Origin: a bacterium
GTDB lineage: Bacteria; Hinthialibacterota; Hinthialibacteria; H5-UNCL2
NCBI GenBank assembly: GCA_015075175.1
Contig: JABTUV010000002.1
Span: 1-64,000, forward strand
Direction of reading: 5' to 3'
DNA: 64,000 bases
Part shown: in pieces, positions 47,570-56,919 of the stretch
How the letters are laid out: the number at the start of each line of letters is the position of its first letter
How positions within the stretch are numbered: position 1 is the first letter of the stretch
Notes under the pieces: model-generated
What the model saw: the letters and a program-made list of their open reading frames with translations, nothing else
Database searches by the model: none
Told to the model about the DNA's origin: nothing
Translations under genes and position numbers: made by a program

Positions 47570-50500
47570 GACTGACCCACTACGCGGTCCATCGCCGTCT
47601 TGCTACCAGCGCCATCGTGGTCGCGCTGGTGGTCCTGGGGGTGTATGGCCTCTTGCGGCTGCCGGTAGACTTTCTGCCCAACATTACCCACCGATGATCA
47701 AGGTGCATATCTGGTGGAGGGGCCACGCGGAGGAGATCGACAAGAGCATCGCCGATCCCCGAGCGGCAGATGGCGACCGTGGACGACCTGGACTACCTGA
47801 GTCCTCGTCCATCGAAGGCATGTATACCCTGCAGGCCAATTTCAGGTACGGCGTGGACGTGAACGTGGCGTATCAGGATGCGCTCGCGGCCATGGCGCGC
47901 GTGGCGCGCGAAGCGCCCAAAGACATGGACCCGCCGGTCGTCATCAAGGCGGACCCCTCGCAGTTGCCCATCGTGCAGGCTCACCGTCGCCAGCGACGAC
48001 TGGGACCTCGTGCAGATTCGCACCTGGGTCGATGAATGGCTGCAGGACCAGCTGCTGGCGGTTCCCGGCGTGGCGGGTACCGAGATCGTGGGCGGACTCA
48101 AACGGGAAATCCGCGTGCATCTGGATCCCATCGCGCACTGGAAAATACGGCATCGGACTGGCCGACGTACTGACCCGACTGCGGGAAGAGAACGTCGAAC
48201 AGTTCGGCGCCGCGTCACGGTCGGGCCAGAAATCATCGCCCGCACCATGGGCAAGTACCAGTCGCTCGATGAAATCCGCGACGTGCTGCGCGCGAGGCCA
48301 GGCCAAGGTTTACGTGCGCGACGTGGCCGAGGTGCTCGATTCGCACGAAGAGGCTCGCGTCGTCACGCGCCCTGGACGGCAATCCCTGCGTGGCTCTCCG
48401 TGCTCAAGCAGGCCGACGCGAACACGGTCGAGGTCGCTCAGGCCGTAAACCGGCGTCTCGCGGAACTGGCGCCGGCGCTGCCGGAAGGCGTGCGGATGGG
48501 CATGGTGGAAAACCAGGCCGACTACGTCAGCGCCGCGCTGGCGGGGGTGCGCAACGCCGCCATTGAAGCGGCCATTCTCGTGATCCTGATCGTCTGGCTC
48601 TTTCTGGGTTCGTTGCGGCAGGTGCTTGTCATCGCACTGGCGCTGCCGCTGACGCTGATCCTGAACTTCGGCCTCATGCAGCTGTCCGGGTTCTCCCTCA
48701 ATATCTTTTCTCTCGGCGGTCTCGTGATCGCCATCGGCGTCCTGGTCGACAACTCCATCGTCGTCATCGAGACGATTACGCGGAGGCGGCACGACCGGCC
48801 CGAAGACCCGATCAACGCGGTCGTGGTCGACGCGACATCGGAAATCGGACCGGCCATCGTGGCCGCCACGCTCTCCTTTCTAGCGTTGTTCGTGCCGTTT
48901 CTGCTGGTCCCGGGGCTTGTCAGCCTTCTGTTCCGTGAGCTGATCCTGGTGATCGCGGGCATCGTCGTGATCAGCCTGGTCATGGCGGTCACCGTGACGC
49001 CGATGATCACGGCGCTGGTGTGGCAAACCGGAGCGGCGGCGCAGGGTATCTCGCTTTGAGCGCATTTTGAGCGCGTGACGGCGGCCTATGGTTGGACGCT
49101 GAAAACGCTCGGTGCACGGTGGGTCGTGATTGCCGCGTTCGTGGCCGTTCTCGCATTGGCCGTGCTGCTGGCAGGGCGCATGGGAAGCGAGTTCCTGCCG
49201 CAGATGGATGACAGGCGCATCATGGTCAAGGTGAAACTGCCGACCGGCGCGTCGCTGGCCGAGACCGACAAGGTGTTTGCCCGGATTGAGAGGGAGATCG
49301 GACAGGACGAACGCATCCAAAGCCTGTTCACCCTGTCCGGCGGGAAGGTCTGGGGGCTTTATACCTACGAGATCGCCAACGAAGGCGAACTCAATCTTCA
49401 GCTGGTCCCCCGGCACGCCCGCGACATGAGCACGCAGGAGTATATCGACTACCTTCGCCCGATGGTCGGCAAGATACCCGTCCCCGGCGGCAATGCGATG
49501 GTCATGCAGAGCAAGATCAAGGGCATCCGCAAGCTGGGCGACGCGGACATCGAGGTCAAGATCAAGGGACAGGACATCGAGCGGCTGTACGATCTTGCCC
49601 GTCAGACGGCCGGCGCCATGAACGGCTTGGAGCACTTCACCAACGTCTATGTCTCGATGGACATGACCAAGCCCGAGTACCGGGTGCAAGTGGACCGGGC
49701 GCGGGCGGCGGAACTGGGCGTCTCCATCGGCGACATCGCGGATACGATGCGGTCGCTTATCACCGGGGCGGTGGCCACGCGCCTCCGCGACGGCGACGAG
49801 TATTACAACATCCGCGTGATGATCCCCGAAAGCAAAATGATCGCGCGCCGCGACGTGGAGAATCTGCCGCTCAAGTGCGCGCAGGGCGGATACCTGCGCA
49901 TGAAGGACGTGGCCGAAGTGCGCCAGGCCGTCGGACCGGTCGAGATCGTGCGCGAGGACCAGGTCAAAGAGGTGGTCGTGCGGGGCGACGCCGCCGGCGT
50001 AAGTGTCGGCCAGGCGCTCGGCGAACTCCAGGCTTCCCTGGCGAGCATGGACCGGCCCGTCGGCTACGACTTCACCTATGGCGGTCAGGCGCAGATGATG
50101 GCGGAAATGAAGCGGACCCTGCTGGCGATTCTGGTTTTCGCGATCTTCTTCTCGTTCATTGTGCTGGCCGTGCAGTTCAATAGCTTGAGGCTGCCGGCGC
50201 TCATTCTGGGAAGCGTTCCCTTCTGCCTGGCGGGCCTCGTGTTCATCATGCTCGCGACCGGCCTGCCGCTCGGCGCAACGGTCATTATCGGCGTTCTCGT
50301 CGTCGTCGCGGCGACCGTCAACGACGGCGTGCTGCTGCTGACCTTCGCCAACGAGTTGAGGGCAAGGGGCGGCATGTCGGCCCGGGACGCGGTCCTCGAT
50401 GCGGCCAAGATTCGCCTTCGCCCCCGCGTGATGACCACCATCGCCATCCTGGTGGGATTCATCCCGCTCGCGCTGGCTCTGGAGGCGGGGGGCGACATGC

Positions 50501-50625
50501 TCCAGCCCATGGCCGCCGCCGCCATCGGCGGCCTGCTGATGGAGATGCTTGTCGCGCTGTTTCTGATGCCGTGTTTCTACGACATCACATCTCATAGAAC
50601 CATTCAAATGGAGGCAACAACATGA
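47566..50625 (+). CDS. RND-superfamily efflux pump (AcrB/MdtB-like), frameshifted
   Basis: About 1,020 residues. The first half starts at ATG 47566 (LTHYAVHRRLATSAIVVALV). Indels lie near 47690, 47745, 47800, 47980, 48145, 48210, 48295 and 48370; the frame is open from ~48400 to 49059 (VLVDNSIVVIETITRRR is the TM4 motif). The second half, 49075-50625, is intact (VIAAFVAVLALAVLLAGR; FSFIVLAVQFNSLRLPALIL). The TM4 acidic motif is not the CzcA/CusA type, so a drug or metalloid-conjugate pump is more likely than a divalent-metal pump. It works with the adaptor and channel upstream. The stop overlaps the next small gene (ATGA at 50622). Confidence 0.85.
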
Positions 50626-50843
50626 AGATTCAGATTCTGGGCACGGGATGCCCCGGTGCAAGAAGCTGGCGGACGCGACCGCGGCCGAAGGAGCCAGGCT
50701 CGACGACGAGGGAGAAGATCACCGACATCAGCGAGATCATGAAGTTCGGCGTGATGATGACGCCGGGACTGGCCGTGGATGGCGTCGTCAAGGCGGTCGG
50801 GAAGGTCCCGTCGCTGGAGGAGTTGAAGGCGCTGCTGAACTGA
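50622..50843 (+). CDS. Small thioredoxin (TM0996/MTH895 type), frameshifted
   Basis: About 76 residues. ATG 50622 overlaps the RND stop as ATGA. It opens MKIQILGTGCP; an indel then shifts to RCKKLADATAAEGARLDDE, restoring CPRC, the active-site CxxC of redox-active disulfide protein 2. A second indel near 50700 returns to EKITDISEIMKFGVMMTPGL (cis-Pro in MTP) and GKVPSLEELKALLN. Such mini-thioredoxins supply dithiol reducing power; here it could serve arsenate reductases or the exported redox proteins that follow. Confidence 0.78.
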   Translation: MKIQILGTGCPGARSWRTRPRPKEPGSTTREKITDISEIMKFGVMMTPGLAVDGVVKAVGKVPSLEELKALLN

Positions 50844-50933
50844 GGCAAGACGAAGGCCCCGGGTTGCCCGCAAGTCATGGACCGCCCGAGGGTGAAGACA
50901 CAGACAGACCAGATTGGCAGGGAGGGACGGATC

Positions 50934-51622
50934 ATGCCACAGACAATCGGACGGAGAGAGTTGATGAGCGCCGCAGGTGCGGCCGTGGTCGCGGGCGCAC
51001 TGGGCGGAACGGCATTCGGGCAGGCGACCCCAGCCAAGCACCGCATCATCGGCGTCTGCTGTAGTCCCCGCAAGGGAAAGACCACGTCTGCCGCCTTGCG
51101 CCTGTGCCTGGACGCCGCGCGGGAACAACTCCGGAGCTGCAGACGGAGTTGATCGAACTCGCGGGGCTCAGCATCCCCGCACAGCTGGCCGCCGGCCAGC
51201 CGCTGCGCGATGGAGAAAGGGACGATTTCCCCGACCTGGCGAAGCGACTGGGGGATCCCGCCGTGGTCGGCATCATCGTCGGCTCGCCCGTCTATTTCGG
51301 CAACATGAGCGCGCTATGCAAGGCCTTCCTGGACCGTTGCGGCGCGTTTCGCTCGGACAAGTTCAAGCTGCGCAACAAGGTCGCCGGAGTCTTGGCGGTC
51401 GGCAGCGCGCGCAACGGCGGCCAGGGAGCTGACGATTCGCTCCATCCAGACCGCATTGATGTGCCAGGACATGATCATCGTCGGGGACGGACAGCCCTCG
51501 TCACGCGTCGGGGCGACCCTGTGGAATCAGAACGACTCGATTGCCGAGGACGACTTCGGCACGGACACGGCGGGAAATCTCGGCCGCCGCGTCATGAACT
51601 GGCCGGCATTGTTGCACGATAG
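50934..51622 (+). CDS. NADPH-dependent FMN reductase/iron-sulfur flavoprotein family with Tat-type signal, frameshifted
   Basis: About 230 residues from ATG 50934. The N-terminus has a twin-arginine signal (GRRELMSAAGAAVVAGAL). The flavodoxin-like core starts with IIGVCCSPRKGKTTSAALRL (phosphate-binding loop), changes frame near 51130, then reads VVGIIVGSPVYFGNMSALCK and LDRCGAFRSDKFKLRNKVAG. After 51430 another frame gives QDMIIVGDGQPSSRVGATLW. It resembles multimeric flavodoxin-type reductases; ArsH is a distant cousin. Export of a flavoprotein fits a periplasmic redox role next to the thioredoxin and CcdA genes. The exact C-terminus is uncertain. Confidence 0.68.
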
Positions 51623-51690
51623 AACGGATAGACCGGGCCGGGTATCCGAACCGGGTATTGCGGAGCGGGGCAATCAGGGAAGGGGCCATC

Positions 51691-52486
51691 ATGTCTGCAT
51701 GCAGCGTAGGTTTCGTGGGAGCAGGGCGCGTCGCGAGAATTCTGGTGGGAGGCTGGGCGAAAGCGGGGACGCTGCCGGTAGGCATCGTTGCCAGCGACAT
51801 CGATCCGGCAGCCGGTGAGTTGCTGCGATCGGTTTGCGGAGACGTCAACGTGGTCGCTGAAGTGTCGGCGGCGGTGCACCAGGACCTCGTGTTTCTGGCC
51901 GTGCACCCGCCGGCCATCAAGGACGTCGCGCCCGCGATCAGGGACGCACTCGCAAGTGACGCGATCCTCGTTTCACTGGCGCCCAAGTTCACCATCGCGA
52001 AGCTCTCGGAGATGCTGGGCGGCTTCTCGCGCATCGCGCGCGTGATTCCCAATGCCCCTTCGCTGGTCGGGCGTGGCTTCAATCCCGTGGCCTTCGCTGC
52101 GAGTTTGCCGGCGGACGCGCGGCAGCAGGTGGAGCGCCTGCTGGCCCCCCTCGGTGCGTACCTGGGGTTCCCGAGGACCAACTGGAGGTCTATGCCGTAC
52201 TGGCGGCGATGGGACCCACGTACTTCTGGCCGCAACTGTACGGGAACTGAAAAGTTGGGCGAGGCTTTCGGACTGGACGGCAGGCAGGCGCTGGAAGCCC
52301 TGGACAAGATGCTGTGGGGTCGTCGCGACGATGCGCGACTCCGGTCTGTCGGCGGAAGAGGTGGTGGACCTCATTCCCGTCAAGCCGATGCGGGAGGAAG
52401 TGGACACGCTGGTTGCGGCGTATCGCGCCAAGCTCGGCGCACTGCGAGAGAACTGCGGCCGTAACTGCGGCCTGCGGCGTCGATGA
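51691..52486 (+). CDS. NAD(P)-binding protein of the pyrroline-5-carboxylate reductase-like family, frameshifted
   Basis: About 265 residues from ATG 51691. The N-terminal Rossmann motif is SVGFVGAGRVARILVGG, followed by VFLAVHPPAIKDVAPAIRDA and RVIPNAPSLVGRGFNPVAF, the ProC pattern (NTP replaced by NAP). After indels near 52175 and 52310 the C-terminal domain reads TEKLGEAFGLDGRQALEALD and SGLSAEEVVDLIPVKPMREE. The end carries cysteines (RENCGRNCGLRRR). ProC makes proline, but relatives with unknown substrates occur in metalloid operons. I do not assign a reaction. It lies between flavoprotein and thioredoxin genes on the same strand. Confidence 0.65.
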
Positions 52487-52520
52487 TTTCATCAAGTATT
52501 ACGAACGGAGGATCGATATC

Positions 52521-53031
52521 ATGAGCGAGACAAGGCAGACACCGGGAGGAATCGTCAAGGCGGTGGTCGTGATCACACTGGCCGTAGTGGTCGGACTGGC
52601 GATCTATGCGAAGAATTCATCCGGTCACAAAACTGAGACATCGGGTAGCGGCGATGGTGCTGCGATTGCCGCGACTACAACCGGCCCCGAAGCCGCGTCG
52701 GTCGATGCGGCGACGGCCGCACTGGCGGCGGCCAGTCCCTTGGTGAACGTGGCCCTCCCCCGGCTGGTCGATCTGGGCGCGGGCAAGTGTGCATCCTGCA
52801 AGATGATGGCCCCCATCCTGGAGGAACTCAAAACGGAGTACCAGGGACGTTTCGACGTAACGTTCATTGACGTCTGGGAAAACCGGGAGGCGGGCCAGGA
52901 GTATGGGATTCGCGTGATCCCGGACCCAGATCTTCTATGACGCCGACGGCAACGAACTGTTCCGCCACGAGGGGTTCTTCTCCAAGGAGGACATTCTGGC
53001 GAAATGGGTGGAACTGGACGTTCAATTCTAG
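52521..53031 (+). CDS. Membrane-anchored thioredoxin-family protein, one frameshift
   Basis: About 170 residues from ATG 52521. A membrane anchor at ~12-30 (AVVVITLAVVVGLAIYA) and an Ala/Thr-rich linker precede a thioredoxin domain: LGAGKCASCKMMAPILEELK has the CASC active site, then YGIRVIPDP. A frame change near 52925 gives QIFYDADGNELFRHEGFFSK to the stop at 53031. It faces the periplasm and is probably reduced by the CcdA-type membrane protein encoded 27 bp downstream, forming an envelope dithiol relay. Confidence 0.85.
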
Positions 53032-53058
53032 CACCACCGTCTTTCACAGGAGTATCTC

Positions 53059-53757
53059 ATGCAGGAACTGTTCACGTCTCTGACCCGCGCGGTGGAAGGC
53101 TCTCCGGTGGTCGCGCTTTCGGCGGCTTTCATCTGGGGTGTGCTCTCCATCATCCTGAGCCCCTGCCACCTGGCCAGCATCCCGCTGATCGTGGGGTTCA
53201 TTGACGAGCAGGGGCGCATCTCGACGCGCCGCGCTTTTTACATCAGCTCGTTGTTTGCCGTCGGGATTCTTCTCACCATTGCGGCCATCGGTGTGATCAC
53301 CGCGCTGGCGGGACGCATGATGGGCGACGTGGGGAGGTACGGCAACTATTTCGTGGCGATCATCTTCTTCGTCGTCGGTTTGCACCTGCTCGGGGTGGTC
53401 CCGCTGCCGTTTTCGGGTCCGGGAAATGTCGGCATCAAGCGCCGCGGGATGCTGGCCGCCTTTATTCTCGGCCTTGTGTTCGGCATCGCCTTGGGGCCGT
53501 GCACCTTTGCCTACATGGCGCCGATGCTCGGCGTCACGTTCAAGCTCGGCGCCAACAACTTTCTTTACGGTGTGCTGCTCCTGGCGGTGTATGGCCTGGG
53601 GCATTGTTCGGTGATCGTACTGGCCGGTACCTTCACCGAGGTCGTCCAGCGCTATCTGAACTGGAACGAACGCAACAGGGGCGCGGTGTTGCTAAAGCAG
53701 ATCTGCGGGGTGCTGGTACTCCTGGGCGGTGTGTGGTTGATTTACACCGCACCGTGA
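53059..53757 (+). CDS. ccdA: CcdA/DsbD-type thiol-disulfide membrane transporter
   Basis: 232 residues, about six membrane helices, intact frame. A Cys in IILSPCHLASIPLIVG and another in ALGPCTFAYMAPMLG are the conserved pair that carries electrons from cytoplasmic thioredoxin across the membrane. CAGGAG lies ~7 nt upstream of ATG 53059. It probably reduces the membrane-anchored thioredoxin upstream. It is the last gene of the rightward operon and convergent with the P-type ATPase gene. Confidence 0.9.
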   Translation: MQELFTSLTRAVEGSPVVALSAAFIWGVLSIILSPCHLASIPLIVGFIDEQGRISTRRAFYISSLFAVGILLTIAAIGVITALAGRMMGDVGRYGNYFVAIIFFVVGLHLLGVVPLPFSGPGNVGIKRRGMLAAFILGLVFGIALGPCTFAYMAPMLGVTFKLGANNFLYGVLLLAVYGLGHCSVIVLAGTFTEVVQRYLNWNERNRGAVLLKQICGVLVLLGGVWLIYTAP

Positions 53758-53804
53758 ACTCGATGCACGGGGTGAAGGGGGAGACTGCTGAAGCTGCGCT
53801 GGCC

Positions 53805-53824
53805 GGATGCCTGATCATCCTTTT
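53805..53824 (+). terminator. Possible terminator between convergent operons
   Basis: GGATG (53805-53809) and CATCC (53816-53820) form a 5-bp stem with a 6-nt loop, followed by TTTT. It lies between ccdA and the convergent P-ATPase gene. The stem is short, so the call is weak. Confidence 0.35.
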
Positions 53825-53860
53825 GCGGCCACTATCTTGAGGGCGACCCACCCCACCGCT

Positions 53861-56022
53861 CTATCTGTGGATTTGCAGCAATCGCAGGCTGTTGAAGACA
53901 ACGAGCAGCGTGGCGCCCGTGTCGGCGGCGATGGCCATCAGAGCGAGGCCATCCCGAGCAGTGTCAGGATAATGAACAGGAGCTCAGTCCCAGAGCGAAT
54001 ACGATATTCTGCTTGATGATGCCAAGCGTCCGCCGCGAGTGGCGAATCAACCAGGGCAAACGAGACAGGTCGTCACTCATCAGCCACGTCGGCCGTCTCC
54101 AAGGCGGCGTCTGTACCCATCGCACCCATGGCGATGCCGAAGGTCGCCGCCGCCATGGCCGGGGCGTCGTTGATGCCGTCGCCCACCATGGCCACATGTT
54201 TGTGTTCGCGCACCAGTCGACCGATGGCCTCGACCTTGTCCTCGGGCAGCAGTTCGGACCGAATTCCTCGATGCCCGCCTCGGCCGCGATAGCACGGGCC
54301 GTGCCCTCGTTATCGCCGGTGAGCATCACGACCATCTTCACCCCGGCTTGCTTGATCGCCTCGATGATCCGGGGAACGTCGGCTCGCATGCGGTCGGCGA
54401 TGCTGAGCAGTCCGCAGACATGGGTATCGTTGCCGACGGCGACAACCGTGTGGCCGGCATCCTCCAACTCCAGCGTCCGCGAATGTACCTCATCCGTTTC
54501 CTGGTTCTTTTCGTGCATGAAGCGATGGCTGCCGATCCAGTACTTCCGCCCGTTCAGGCTGGCTTCCGCGCCTTTCCCCCGGACCGCCTGAAATCCTTCG
54601 GCCGCTGCCGGCTGAATGCCGGCCTCGCGCGCCTTACGCACAATGGCCCGCGCAAGGGGTGCTCGCTATTGCCGTCAAGCGCTGCGGCAAGCTCCAGAAG
54701 TTCCCGTTCCGTATGCTCGTTCAGGGGAAGAACCCGTTGCACTTCCGGCCGGCCGTAGGTGAGTGTTCCCGTTTTGTCCAAAGCCAGGGCTTGCAGCCGG
54801 CCCATCGCCTCAAGGTAGACGCCTCCCTTGATGAGCACGCCGCTTCGGGCCGAAGCCGTCAGTGCCGAGACAATGCTCACCGGGTGGAGATCACCAGTGC
54901 GCACGGGCAGGCGATGACCAGCATCACCAGGCCGCGATAGATCCATTCTGACCAGGATGCCGAAAACAGAAGCGGCGGCAGCACCGCGATGGCAATGGCC
55001 AGGAACATCATGAGCGGCGTGTAGTAAACGGCGAACCGATCCACCCATTGTTCACTTCGGGCCCGGCGAGTCTGTGCGCCTTCAACCATGTGGATGATTC
55101 GAGCCAGGGTGGTGTCCGACGCCGGTTTCGTTGTCTGGAACTCCAGCGCCCCGTCCTGGTTAATCGTGCCGGCATAGACTTCGTCCCCGGGCGTCTTGGC
55201 CACGGGCATCGATTCCCCGGTAATCGGCGCCTGGTTGACCGTGGACTCGCCCTTGGTCACCTTGCCGTCCAGAGGAATGCGTTCTCCCGGCCGGACGATC
55301 ACCGTCGCACCGAGCGGCACATCCTCGACGGGCTTTTCATGAGCGTCGCCGTCATCCGGGCAGACGCACCGCGCCGTGGGCGGTGAAATATCCAGCAGCG
55401 CGCCGATCGCGTTCCGCGCCCGCTCAACGCTCCAGTGCTCCAGGAGCAGTGCCACGGCAAACAGAAAGGCTACCGTCGCCGCCTCGAACCACTCGCCGAT
55501 TGCCATCGCGCCGATCACGGCGACCACCATGAGGAAGTTCATGTCCGGTCGCAGTCGTCGCCCGGCCTGGACAGCCTTGGGCGCGACGTACCAAGCCCCG
55601 GCAATCACCGAGGCCACGTAAAGCAGAACCGCCGACAGGGTAAACGCGTGTTGTTCCGTACCGTCTCCGGCAAAGGCATCCATCAGGCTGCCGTGCAGCA
55701 TCCAATGGGTAACGAATCCCGCCACGAGCAAGGCACCGCTGGCGATGGCCATCACCAGGCGACCATGCCGCTCCCAGAACGAGCCCTGCGCCTTCTCGGC
55801 TCGCCTTTGCCATGGCGAGGCCCTCATGCCGGTACCGTTGACGGCGGATACGATCCGCGCCTCGTCGACTGCCTCGGGGTCGTACTCGACGCTCATCCGG
55901 GCATTGAGCACATCACATTCCAGATCGACCACCCCGGGCAGTCCGCCGATCTCCCGGCGCAGGATGGCGACCTCCTCCGCACAGTCGAGTCCTTCTACTC
56001 TATAGTCGGATCGTCGCTTCAT
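53861..56022 (-). CDS. Heavy-metal-translocating P1B-type ATPase (CadA/ZntA-like), frameshifted
   Basis: About 720 residues from ATG 56022, with GGAGG 6 nt upstream. The N-terminal metal-binding domain has a single-Cys DCAEEV motif, a form seen in Zn/Cd/Pb ATPases. The frame is intact to ~54890: TGES in [11 protein letters not shown] and CPCALVIST in the membrane channel. After an indel, [12 protein letters not shown] and the SEHPL motif follow; after another near 54625, [20 protein letters not shown] and [10 protein letters not shown]. Further indels near 54260 and 53970 split the GDGIND region, [20 protein letters not shown] and the last helices. It exports Zn2+/Cd2+/Pb2+ from the cytoplasm, complementing the czc-type pump upstream. 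Confidence 0.85.
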
Positions 56023-56210
56023 GATGCACCTCCAACCTGCCCCGCGGCAGCTACCCGGTCCGCGGGTTCCCTGGCATAGAGTAGGATCCGCGTTCCGGAG
56101 ACGGCGACTCCAACGGAACCGAGTCCGGTCTCCTCGAAGCACGGTGCCAGGAACCGGGCCATTCTCCATATTTCCGCGCGCTGCACCGGTTCACACCGCC
56201 GTTTCCCCAC
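56019..56210 (-). CDS. Small hypothetical protein between P-II-like and P-ATPase genes
   Basis: Up to 63 residues (GTG 56210, or a GTG inside, ~8 codons further on). It reads WRMARFLAPCFEETGLGSVG and SGTRILLYAREPADRVAAAG. It overlaps the 3' end of the P-II-like gene, and its stop overlaps the P-ATPase start as ATGA. No family is recognised. The tight packing supports a real coding sequence, perhaps a regulator of the ATPase. Confidence 0.42.
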   Translation of the reverse strand: MGKRRCEPVQRAEIWRMARFLAPCFEETGLGSVGVAVSGTRILLYAREPADRVAAAGQVGGAS

Positions 56211-56532
56211 GCTCCCCGGTTTCGATGCGCACCGCCCCAACCAGCTCGAGGACGTAGATCTTGCCATCGCCTCGCAGACCCGTGTGGGCGGCTGCTTCGA
56301 CGGCGGAAACCACCTCCACCACTCGCTCGTCTTCGCAGGCGACCTCCACGCGCGCGTGCGGAACGTAGTCGACCAGATCCTCGACCACGCGGTGGGGCGC
56401 ATTGCGCGCGCGCCCGCGGCCAAAGCCGCGCACGTCGCCGACGCTCATGCCCGACAGCGCCTCGATCTGGTGCAGGGCCGTGGTGACGGCCGAGAGTTTG
56501 TGCGGCTTGATGTAGGCGATCACGATTTTCAT
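56191..56532 (-). CDS. P-II-like signalling protein associated with metal efflux
   Basis: 113 residues from ATG 56532, with GGGGAG 7 nt upstream. MKIVIAYIKPHKLSAVTTAL and VGDVRGFGRGR, then GDGKIYVLELVGAVRIETGE, are the P-II/GlnB fold signatures. The T-loop lacks the usual uridylylated Tyr context and carries acidic, His-containing sequence (DYVPHARVEV). P-II relatives of this type sit beside heavy-metal RND pumps; they are thought to sense metals or nucleotides rather than nitrogen. It overlaps the preceding SpoIIAA-like gene by ATGA. Confidence 0.82.
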   Translation of the reverse strand: MKIVIAYIKPHKLSAVTTALHQIEALSGMSVGDVRGFGRGRARNAPHRVVEDLVDYVPHARVEVACEDERVVEVVSAVEAAAHTGLRGDGKIYVLELVGAVRIETGERGETAV

Positions 56533-56898
56533 GATGCGACTCCCCGCTGATTCACCCAGTTCCACGCTTCATCCATTCCGTCCTTGTAGAAGAACTTTAC
56601 CGGCGCGCCAAAACAGGCCAGAGAAGCGGGTTCCCCACTCCTCCCATTTCCGGTCTCCAACCACGGCGATGCGTCCGTAGTCCTTCATGTGCCCGGCATC
56701 GAATCGCAGGTCCTTCCACACGGCCTCTGCCTCGAAGCCCGCGAAATCCTGAAGCTTGATGAAGAAGCGCGTCTTCCCGTGCGCTTCGAACATCTCCTCC
56801 AGCACCGGCAGCACGCGCTCATAGTCTTCGTTCGTCAGTTTGCCGCAAGCCGTCATCGTGACGACCCGGTCCTGATTGATCTCGTCGATCGTGAGCAT
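56529..56898 (-). CDS. SpoIIAA-like (STAS-fold) protein, one frameshift near the 3' end
   Basis: About 122 residues from ATG 56898. TIDEINQDRVVTMTACGKLT, VLEEMFEAHGKTRFFIKLQD and AVWKDLRFDAGHMKDYGRIA match the SpoIIAA-like family PF11964. Near 56610 the frame changes; APVKFFYKDGMDEAWNWV then runs to a stop that overlaps the P-II-like start (ATGA, 56529-56532). The recovered ending is typical of the family, so the break is probably a sequencing indel. The role in metal operons is unknown; a membrane-associated sensing or lipid-binding function has been suggested for the family. Confidence 0.78.
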
Positions 56899-56919
56899 GG
56901 TATCCTCCGTCTGTTGAGC

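Noticed and set aside
48880-50661. 593-codon minus-strand frame opposite the RND pump
   Set aside because: His/Gln/Asp-rich mirror of membrane-protein codons, with no family features.
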